From Lysobacteraceae bacterium (GTDB lineage: Bacteria; Pseudomonadota; Gammaproteobacteria; Xanthomonadales; Xanthomonadaceae): DNA of 34,788 bases. The stretch is taken from the NCBI GenBank assembly GCA_027483745.1, contig JAIXTZ010000109.1, positions 1 through 34,788 of the forward strand, written 5' to 3'. The notes under the pieces are model-generated. The model searched no databases. It was given only the letters and a program-made list of their open reading frames with translations, and was not told the origin of the DNA. The translations under genes and the position numbers were made by a program. Position 1 is the stretch's first letter. Each line of letters opens with the position of its first letter. Positions 29,740 to 34,788 of this stretch are shown here, in pieces.

Positions 29740-31218
29740 TCAGGGCTCCCAGCCGTGCAGGCCGGTGCCGGGGGGAAGCGGGGCGAGGCGATCGAGGCAG
29801 GCGGCATCGAGCCCCTTCGCGTCGGCGGTCTCGATGAATTGCGCGAACAGCTTGGGCATGCAGCCTTCGTTGATCGGCGTGTGGCCCTGGCCTTTCAGCA
29901 CGAGGTGCCGAGCATTCGTGAGCTGGGCGATGGCGCGCTCGCCGTAGCGCGGCGGCGTGACCGGATCGAACTCGCCGCTGATCGCCAGCACCGGCAGGTC
30001 GCCGGCGAGCGGCGCGCGGAAGTCGGCCGGGCGCTGGCCGCGCGGCCACACCGCGCACTGCGCCTTCAACCAACCCACGAACTGCGAGCCCATCACCGTG
30101 GCGTCGTCGGCGGGATCGACGGCCATCTCGTCGGCATCCTCGGCGCACATCACCGAGAGCTGCATGCCGTGCATGATCGACTCGCCGATGCTGCCCATCA
30201 GGAAGCGCGACTGCGCCAGCAGTGGCGCGTAGTCGCCGTCGGCCGCCTGCTTCAACACCACCGGCAGCAGGGTCGCGGTGAGCGGCGAGTAGCTGTAGAG
30301 GCGCAGCGCGATGCCGAGGTGGCCCATCGTCGGCACCTCCTCGCGGCGCTCGCCCGTGGTCGGGTCGCGGTAGGCGACGGGCGCCAGGCCCGGCTGCGAC
30401 AGGGCCTCGCGCACCGTGGCGAGCGAGGCCCGCGCGTCCGGCAGCGTCTTGGCGCAAGCCGCGTCGGCGGCGCAGCGCGCGAACTGCGCGTCGAGCGCGG
30501 CGTCGAGGTTCTTCGCGTGCTCGCTGCCCAGCACGAGGTCCATCGGCGCGACGCTGTCGATCACCACGGCCCGCGTGTGCTGCGGGAAGGTTTTCGCGTA
30601 CTGCTGGGCCACTCGGGTGCCGTAGCTGCCGCCGTAGAGGTTGATGCGCTCGGCGCCGATGGCCTGGCGCACGGCGTCGAGATCGGCCACCGCGTCGGTG
30701 GTCGTGTAGTGGCGAACGTCCGAGGTCTTCGACAGCTCGGCGAGACAGGCTTCAGCGAAGCGCGCCGCCGCGTCGGGGCTCTCGTCCGACGGGTCGCCGA
30801 AGGTGTTGTTGCCCTCGGCGTCGCGGCAGGCCAGCGGGTTCGAGCCGCCGGTGCCGCGCTGGTCGACGAGGATGACGTGGCGCGTGCGCATCACGTCGCG
30901 GAAGCCAGCCGCCACCGACGGGAAGGCTTCGCGCGCCCCCTGCCCCGGGCCACCGGCGAGCATGAAGACCGGGTCGGGCTCGGCGTCGCCCTCGGTCGGC
31001 ACCCACGCGATGGCGAGCTCGACCTCGCGGCCGTCGGGCTCGGCGCGGTTCTCGGGCACGGACAGCGTGGTGCACTGGGCTTCGACCGGGCCCGCGGCGC
31101 CGCTGCCGGCGAGCGTGCACGGCTCGAAATCGAGGCTGCCAAGCACGCGCGCCTCGGCGGGATGGCTGGCGGCCAGCATCCCGAGCATGACGGCCGCGGC
31201 CAAGGGGGTTCGGATCAC
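29740..31218 (-). CDS. Secreted alpha/beta-hydrolase, TAP-like (tripeptidyl/prolyl aminopeptidase family)
   Basis: The start is GTG at 31218 with AGGAG 7 bases upstream, giving 492 residues; a longer frame to 31278 lacks a ribosome site. The signal peptide ends AASHPAEA (about residue 23). GGPGQGAR (89-96) forms the oxyanion region and VDQRGTGGSNPL follows. The nucleophile is Ser198 in GGSYGTR; Asp418 (SGEFDPVTPP) and His446 (KGQGHTPINEGC) complete the triad, the last inside a TAP-type C-terminal domain. Streptomyces relatives remove tripeptides from proteins, and proline iminopeptidases belong to the same clan. It acts in the periplasm or outside the cell, presumably on peptides. It lies between the M50 protease gene (56 bp upstream) and natA (10 bp downstream) on the same strand. 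Confidence 0.93.
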   Translation of the reverse strand: MIRTPLAAAVMLGMLAASHPAEARVLGSLDFEPCTLAGSGAAGPVEAQCTTLSVPENRAEPDGREVELAIAWVPTEGDAEPDPVFMLAGGPGQGAREAFPSVAAGFRDVMRTRHVILVDQRGTGGSNPLACRDAEGNNTFGDPSDESPDAAARFAEACLAELSKTSDVRHYTTTDAVADLDAVRQAIGAERINLYGGSYGTRVAQQYAKTFPQHTRAVVIDSVAPMDLVLGSEHAKNLDAALDAQFARCAADAACAKTLPDARASLATVREALSQPGLAPVAYRDPTTGERREEVPTMGHLGIALRLYSYSPLTATLLPVVLKQAADGDYAPLLAQSRFLMGSIGESIMHGMQLSVMCAEDADEMAVDPADDATVMGSQFVGWLKAQCAVWPRGQRPADFRAPLAGDLPVLAISGEFDPVTPPRYGERAIAQLTNARHLVLKGQGHTPINEGCMPKLFAQFIETADAKGLDAACLDRLAPLPPGTGLHGWEP

Positions 31219-31274
31219 GCGAGTTCTCCTGGGGGTGGGGGTGGGAAAGGGGCGGACGGGGGCGGCGCGAGGGA

Positions 31275-32507
31275 TCACGGCGTGACCCCCGCAGCAATTC
31301 GGGTGGCGAGCGCGTCCAGGCGCTCGGCAACGACGATCCGGGTGCCGGCGTCGTGCACGCGCGGCAGGGCCGCCACGGCCTGGGCGTGCGCGTCACGGGC
31401 CGCCGAAAGGTCGCCGTCGGCCAGCGCCAGCTCGGCGTCGAGCCAGAGTTCATGGCACCCCATGTCGAGCAGGCTGCCGACCATCCGCTCCCGCCAGGCG
31501 CGCACGGCGACCAGGTCCTGACGGACCAACAGGCAGTGGACGGCGAGCATCGCGGCAAGCCCGGGCCGCAGGGCCGGGGAGGCCGTCGGCCACGTCGAAT
31601 GCAGGTAGCGCGCCGCGGCCTCGGCGACGTCCGTTCGTCCACGGTCGAGGGCCCGGCTCAAGCGCATCGATGCGATCGCGGTATCCAGACCCGGCTCGCC
31701 ATGCACGCCGAACGGCGCGTCGTCGAGGGGCAGCAGCACGGCGGGCCAGTCGCGCGGTCGCGTGCCGTCCATGCTGGCTTGCACCGCCTGTTGCAGGCCA
31801 ATCGAGGCGAGGGCCAGGCCGGGCTGTCGCCACAGCGACCAGAGTCCAGCGCCATCGCTGAGCCATCCACCGCTCCGGAAGGGCACGAGGTTCACCACGC
31901 TGAGGAAGAGACCCGTTGCCGCCACCGCGACCAGCAGACCGCGAAGCAGCTCGGGCGGCGAGGCGGCCAAGGCCCAGAGCGCGAGGCCGGCGACGGCCGC
32001 ATTGGCCAAGACGCCGCCGAGGAGGTAGATCGCCTGCTCGCCGCGCGAGGCCGGACGCCCGGCGGAGGGCAGAAGCAGCGCGAATCCACTGATCCCGGAA
32101 AGATTGCCGCCCCACCGGAAGCGCCAACCATCGCCAGCCCGTTCGAGCCGCAGGGGCCCGACGCCGAAGGCCAGTGGGCGGAACCCCGAGGCGAGCCCGG
32201 CCAAGGCATGGCCGGCTTCGTGCAACAGCACCTGCAGCCAGAAGGCGAGAACAAGCGACACCGCCCCGACCCCCCAAGCCCCGAGCCCCGCGTCGTCGGG
32301 GAACAGCGCCCGCCAGTCGATGCCCAAGGTGTCGGCCGTTTCGATGCCCGCGAAGGCGAATAAAGCGCCGAATGCCGCACCCCCGAGCGCACTCGCCACC
32401 AGGCGAACGGCCGATGTCGGCGTCGCCGGCGCATCGGGGGGAGGTGACAGGTCGCCGGGACCGAGGACCGGGGCGTCGTGGGCCGGGAGAGCAGCGGGGG
32501 CATCCAT
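31275..32507 (-). CDS. M50-type (site-2) intramembrane metalloprotease with helical C-terminal domain
   Basis: This is a 410-residue protein. After a Pro/Ala-rich N terminus there are several hydrophobic helices; HEAGH at 96-100 (FWLQVLLHEAGHALAGL) gives two zinc-binding histidines and the catalytic Glu. A second motif, NLVPF.SGGWLSDG (206-219), corresponds to the NPxPxLDG segment that supplies the third zinc ligand, here presumably Asp218. Residues about 240-405 are soluble and alpha-helical with a TPR-like look (DVAEAAARYLHSTWP, CHELWLDAELALADGDLSAARDAHAQAVAALP). Site-2 proteases cleave membrane-embedded regulators or signal-peptide remnants; the target here is unknown. The start lies 3 bp after the XRE gene stop, so the two are tightly linked. 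Confidence 0.88.
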   Translation of the reverse strand: MDAPAALPAHDAPVLGPGDLSPPPDAPATPTSAVRLVASALGGAAFGALFAFAGIETADTLGIDWRALFPDDAGLGAWGVGAVSLVLAFWLQVLLHEAGHALAGLASGFRPLAFGVGPLRLERAGDGWRFRWGGNLSGISGFALLLPSAGRPASRGEQAIYLLGGVLANAAVAGLALWALAASPPELLRGLLVAVAATGLFLSVVNLVPFRSGGWLSDGAGLWSLWRQPGLALASIGLQQAVQASMDGTRPRDWPAVLLPLDDAPFGVHGEPGLDTAIASMRLSRALDRGRTDVAEAAARYLHSTWPTASPALRPGLAAMLAVHCLLVRQDLVAVRAWRERMVGSLLDMGCHELWLDAELALADGDLSAARDAHAQAVAALPRVHDAGTRIVVAERLDALATRIAAGVTP

Positions 32508-32510
32508 GGT

Positions 32511-32705
32511 TCAGGCAGCGTCGTCGAAGAGGGATTCGATCGGCTCGCCGAACAGGCGCGCCAGCTTGAACGCCAGCGGCAGGCTCGGGTCGTACTTGCC
32601 GGTTTCGATGGCATTGACAGTCTGGCGCGAGACGGCGAGGCGCTCGGCGAGTTCCGCCTGCGACCAGCCCATGGCCTCGCGGCGTTCGCGGATGAGGTTG
32701 CGCAT
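32511..32705 (-). CDS. Small XRE-family transcriptional regulator (HTH_3)
   Basis: From ATG 32705 (MRNLIRERREAMGWSQAELAERL) this is a 64-residue, single-domain Cro/C1-type regulator, like Bacillus YozG. The helix-turn-helix spans about residues 15-37: QAELAERL is the support helix and SRQTVNAIE the recognition helix, followed by KYDPSLPLAFKLARLF, the standard end of this subfamily. Its start overlaps the stop of the upstream membrane protein by one base (TGATG), implying coupling; no good ribosome site is seen. It probably binds the two 18-bp dyads upstream of the array and represses it. Whether it senses anything itself, or is held by the neighbouring membrane proteins, cannot be seen. Confidence 0.94.
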   Translation of the reverse strand: MRNLIRERREAMGWSQAELAERLAVSRQTVNAIETGKYDPSLPLAFKLARLFGEPIESLFDDAA

Positions 32706-33133
32706 CAGCCGTGCCGCCACCGGCCGACGACCTTGCCGATCACGTAGGTGAGCGAGACGGCCGGCAGCATGCCGTAGGCCAGCCACGCGCCGTCGAGTTC
32801 AACCAAGCGCGTGACGCCGAGCAGGCCGAGGGTGAAATACACCATGCCGACCAGCAGCACGCCGATGCAGATGCCGTAGACCTCGATGAGCCGCTCCCAT
32901 TCGTCGCAGTCGCGGAAGTAGTCGATGTACACCTTGAAAAACCAGGCCATCGGGATCATCGGCATGATCGCCATCGCGACCAGCAGCGCGTAGGGTAGGT
33001 CGGCGCGGAAGGTCTTGATGAGGATGGCGCCGCCGATGAACAGCGCTGAAAACAGCGCCATCGGAGCGACCGAGCGCTGGTAGTAGCGCTTCTCGTTGGG
33101 CGTGAAGCGCACCATGTCGATGAAGGGGTTCAT
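32705..33133 (-). CDS. Four-helix membrane protein linked to the XRE regulator (paralogue B)
   Basis: This 142-residue protein has four predicted transmembrane helices (about 23-43, 46-70, 84-108 and 113-133). Between helices 2 and 3 a short polar loop reads YIDYFRDCDEWERLIEVYG; the pattern Y-x-R-x-x-D-E-x-x-R-x-I-E is shared with its neighbour and occurs widely in small proteobacterial membrane proteins next to YozG-like regulators. Its ATG overlaps the previous stop (ATGA) and its own stop overlaps the XRE start. No enzyme motif is visible. It may act as a membrane sensor or sequester the regulator, by analogy with other membrane-protein/XRE pairs; this is inference. Confidence 0.85.
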   Translation of the reverse strand: MNPFIDMVRFTPNEKRYYQRSVAPMALFSALFIGGAILIKTFRADLPYALLVAMAIMPMIPMAWFFKVYIDYFRDCDEWERLIEVYGICIGVLLVGMVYFTLGLLGVTRLVELDGAWLAYGMLPAVSLTYVIGKVVGRWRHG

Positions 33134-33567
33134 TCACCGTAGCCCCGGTGGACCACGGCCTTGGCGATGCCGTAGCTGCCGAACAGCGTCGGCAGCACGA
33201 AGATCGCCACCAGCTCGCCCTGCAGCGCGAACACCCCGGCGCTGGCGAGGAAACCGATGACCATGAAGCCAATGCCGGTGGCCATCGCGGCCAGGGCGAC
33301 CGACTGCAGTTCGATCTGGCGCTGCATTTCGTCCGCTTCGCGGATGTAGCGGGCGAAGGCCCAAACGAGCAGCACCAGGGGCAATGCCGGCAGCAGGCCG
33401 ACACCGGCACGCAGCAGCAGGGCATCGTCAGGCATCTTCCGCAGGGCGACCAGGCTGCTCACCAGCAGGGTGGTGTACATGGACATCGACACCACCAGTG
33501 AGCGCACGTAGCGCTGCATCGGCGGCGTCAAGCCGTCGTCGTCACGAACGGGGGGCTGGAAGGGCAT
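33130..33567 (-). CDS. Four-helix membrane protein linked to the XRE regulator (paralogue A, first gene of the array)
   Basis: This 145-residue protein starts at ATG 33567 with GGAG 7 bases upstream. Four hydrophobic helices are at about 26-45, 53-73, 87-111 and 118-138. The loop after helix 2 reads FARYIREADEMQRQIELQS, the same Y-x-R-x-x-D-E-x-x-R-x-I-E pattern as the next gene, so the two are diverged duplicates. It is the first gene behind the twin operators, and its stop overlaps the next start by 4 bp. Function is unknown; the conserved polar loop is the likeliest functional site. Confidence 0.85.
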   Translation of the reverse strand: MPFQPPVRDDDGLTPPMQRYVRSLVVSMSMYTTLLVSSLVALRKMPDDALLLRAGVGLLPALPLVLLVWAFARYIREADEMQRQIELQSVALAAMATGIGFMVIGFLASAGVFALQGELVAIFVLPTLFGSYGIAKAVVHRGYGE

Positions 33568-33583
33568 CGTCGGGCTCCGGGGG

Positions 33584-33601
33584 TGTCAAGGACGCTTGAC
33601 A
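33584..33601. promoter_or_regulatory. Operator-like dyad A (TGTCAAG-N4-CTTGACA)
   Basis: TGTCAAGGACGCTTGACA is a perfect 7-bp inverted repeat with a GACG spacer, ending 16 bp before the start codon of the first array gene and touching its ribosome site region. Its size and symmetry suit a dimeric XRE repressor such as the one encoded in the array. Confidence 0.7.
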
Positions 33602-33627
33602 GCATCCTCCACCCGCCGCGACCCCGA

Positions 33628-33645
33628 TGTCAAGCGTCCTTTACA
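33628..33645. promoter_or_regulatory. Operator-like dyad B (one change from A, inverted)
   Basis: On the minus strand this reads TGTAAAGGACGCTTGACA, identical to dyad A as read on the plus strand except for one base, even in the GACG spacer. The two centres are 44 bp apart, about four helical turns, which would allow cooperative binding on one face. The TTGACA half might also serve as a -35, but no clear -10 is seen 17 bp downstream. Confidence 0.7.
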
Positions 33646-33647
33646 CC

Positions 33648-33664
33648 CCGGGCCACCGGCCCGG
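33648..33664 (-). terminator. Hairpin after ferredoxin-NADP reductase
   Basis: CCGGGCC and GGCCCGG form a perfect 7-bp stem around a 3-nt loop, 7 bp after the stop codon of the reductase gene on the minus strand. No T-run follows. It lies directly against operator dyad B. Confidence 0.45.
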
Positions 33665-33671
33665 AAGGGCC

Positions 33672-34424
33672 TTACTTCCCGCTGACGTATTTCTCGCGAC
33701 GGATCTGCGGCACTGGCAGCCCGGCGGCCTTCAGCGCCTCGAACGCGGCGTCGACCATGTTCGGGTTGCCGCACAGGTAGGCGATGTCGCCCTCCGGCTG
33801 CGGTTCGAGCGCGGCGATCTGCTCGGTGACGTAGCCGCGGCGTGCGTCGGGGCCCGCGGCCTCGTTGAATTCGCGCGAGTAGCAGGGCACGAAGCGGAAG
33901 TGCGTCGGGTGCTTCGCGGCCATGGCGCGGAAGTCTTCGGCGTAGATCAGCTCGGACTCGCTGCGCGCGCCGAACAGCACGACGACGTGCACGCCGCGTT
34001 CAACGATGGCCTTCTCGAGCAGGGGCAGCATCGAGCGGTAGGGCGTGACGCCGGTGCCGGTGGCGATCAGCAGGTAGCGGCGGTTGGCGTCGTTCGGCAG
34101 CAGGCAGAAGCGCCCAAACGGGCCGCTGGCGGTCACCTCGTCGCCCTCCTTCAGGCCTTCGAACAGCGCCGTGGCGGTGCCACCCGGCACGAACGATGCC
34201 GCGATATCCACCGCCTCGCCGGGGCCCATCGCATGGTCGTGGATGGTCGCCAGCGAGTAGCTGCGCTTGGTCGGCTCGCCGTCCCGTCCGATCAGGTGGA
34301 TCTGGATGAACTGGCCGGGGATGTAGTCGAGCGCCTGCCCGTCGGCGCGCTGGAAGCTCAGGTGGGCGACTGCCGGGGCCAGCATGCGCTTGGCCACCAG
34401 CTTCATGGGGAATTGGGGAATCAA
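33672..34424 (-). CDS. fpr: Ferredoxin/flavodoxin-NADP+ reductase
   Basis: From TTG at 34424 this is 250 residues; GGAG lies 7 bases before that TTG, whereas the first ATG (34406) has no ribosome site, so TTG is preferred although unusual. FAD binding is shown by RSYSLAT (54-60, RxYS motif) and VPGGTATALFEGLKEGD; NADP binding by ATGTGVTPYRSMLP (121-134) and YLCGNPNMVDAAFEAL; the C terminus ends EKYVSGK. It moves electrons between NADPH and ferredoxin or flavodoxin in the cytoplasm, often in oxidative-stress defence or Fe-S and radical-SAM enzyme reduction. The sequence resembles the Xanthomonas-type enzyme, as recalled, more than E. coli Fpr. It has its own putative -10 upstream and a hairpin downstream, so it is probably separate from the XRE array. 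Confidence 0.92.
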   Translation of the reverse strand: MIPQFPMKLVAKRMLAPAVAHLSFQRADGQALDYIPGQFIQIHLIGRDGEPTKRSYSLATIHDHAMGPGEAVDIAASFVPGGTATALFEGLKEGDEVTASGPFGRFCLLPNDANRRYLLIATGTGVTPYRSMLPLLEKAIVERGVHVVVLFGARSESELIYAEDFRAMAAKHPTHFRFVPCYSREFNEAAGPDARRGYVTEQIAALEPQPEGDIAYLCGNPNMVDAAFEALKAAGLPVPQIRREKYVSGK

Positions 34425-34447
34425 GGGGGTGCTCCGAAGGACGGTGG

Positions 34448-34453
34448 ATTATG
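34448..34453 (-). promoter_or_regulatory. Possible -10 element of fpr
   Basis: CATAAT (five of six matches to TATAAT) on the minus strand lies 23 bp upstream of the TTG start, leaving a leader of roughly 17 nt. The -35 position is GC-rich and poor, which may mean activator dependence or a wrong call. Confidence 0.35.
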
Positions 34454-34547
34454 GCCCGTCAGCGCGTGGGCGGCGCGTGGCGGCACCACCACGCGGCGTG
34501 CACGCGCGGCAGCCAACTCTGGCGGCACCTGTCCTTTCGAACCCGCC

Positions 34548-34788
34548 ATGGCCCCGAACGCCGCACCGCACGCCGACACCCTTGCCCTGCAGCGCCTCTA
34601 CCACTGGGAACGGCAGTCGCCCGGCAAGCGGGTGTTCGTGCAGCCCTACGGGCCCGGCGACGTGCGCCACTGGACCTGGGGCGAGGCGCTGATCGAAACC
34701 CGGCGCATGGCCGCGCACCTGCAGTCGCTGGGCCTGCCGCCCGGCTCGCGGATCGCGCTGATCTCGAAGAACTGCGCGCACTGGCTGA
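34548..34788 (+). CDS. AMP-dependent synthetase/ligase (acyl-CoA synthetase-like), N-terminal part
   Basis: Eighty codons are visible before the window ends. The sequence (LALQRLYHWERQSPGKRVFVQPYG, WTWGEALIETRRMAAHLQSLGL, GSRIALISKNCAHWL) matches the N-terminal segment of ANL-superfamily adenylating enzymes such as long-chain acyl-CoA synthetases, where W.....E..R.A..L...G...G.R.A..S.N...W is typical. The AMP-binding motifs themselves lie beyond the edge. It is divergent from fpr with a 123-bp gap. Substrate class cannot be decided from this fragment. Confidence 0.85.
   Translation, partial: MAPNAAPHADTLALQRLYHWERQSPGKRVFVQPYGPGDVRHWTWGEALIETRRMAAHLQSLGLPPGSRIALISKNCAHWL

Overview
The window is about 34.8 kb of very GC-rich, densely coding bacterial chromosome. 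It contains no insertion sequences, phage genes, CRISPR arrays or rRNA. The protein set suggests a gammaproteobacterium of the Lysobacterales (Xanthomonadales), such as a Lysobacter or Silanimonas relative: a CzcCBA metal efflux system, secreted enzymes with Lysobacteraceae-style C-terminal modules, a DUF3369-type response regulator, HrpB, MnmG, and a ferredoxin-NADP reductase resembling the Xanthomonas type. The assignment is inferred from family resemblance; no search was run.

Layout. 1-4620 (+): the end of czcC, then czcB and czcA, a heavy-metal RND efflux operon. 4735-5962 (+): a small secreted acidic protein and a DODA-type dioxygenase. 5969-6045 (-): tRNA-Arg(CCG). 6124-8512 (-): a secreted serine hydrolase and a seven-motif FG-GAP propeller protein. 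8689-12291 (+): a 1200-residue secreted zinc metalloprotease. 12338-17805 (-): pectate lyase PL1, a small TM2-like protein, a GGDEF-EAL protein and a GH13 amylase whose signal-peptide region is out of frame. 17997-20464 (-): a GAF histidine kinase and its DUF3369/HD-GYP-like response regulator. 20568-25500 (-): mnmG, a small polytopic membrane protein and hrpB. 25636-27739 (+): two tandem paralogous lipoproteins with TonB-type C-terminal domains, closed by a good intrinsic terminator. 27814-33567 (-): a seven-gene co-directional array of two paralogous four-helix membrane proteins, a 64-aa XRE regulator, an M50 site-2 protease, a secreted TAP-like peptidase, and NatA/NatB ABC transporter genes. 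Two matching 18-bp dyads precede it. 33672-34424 (-): ferredoxin-NADP reductase. 34548-end (+): the start of an AMP-dependent ligase.

How the parts may work together. The 12-18 kb region looks like a polymer-degradation block (pectate lyase, amylase) interleaved with c-di-GMP signalling. The 27.8-33.6 kb array is the best candidate for a little-described system. A small XRE protein probably autoregulates it through the twin operators. It brings together an intramembrane protease, an exported peptidase and an ABC-2 exporter, which suggests handling of a peptide or a membrane-stress signal. That function is inference only.
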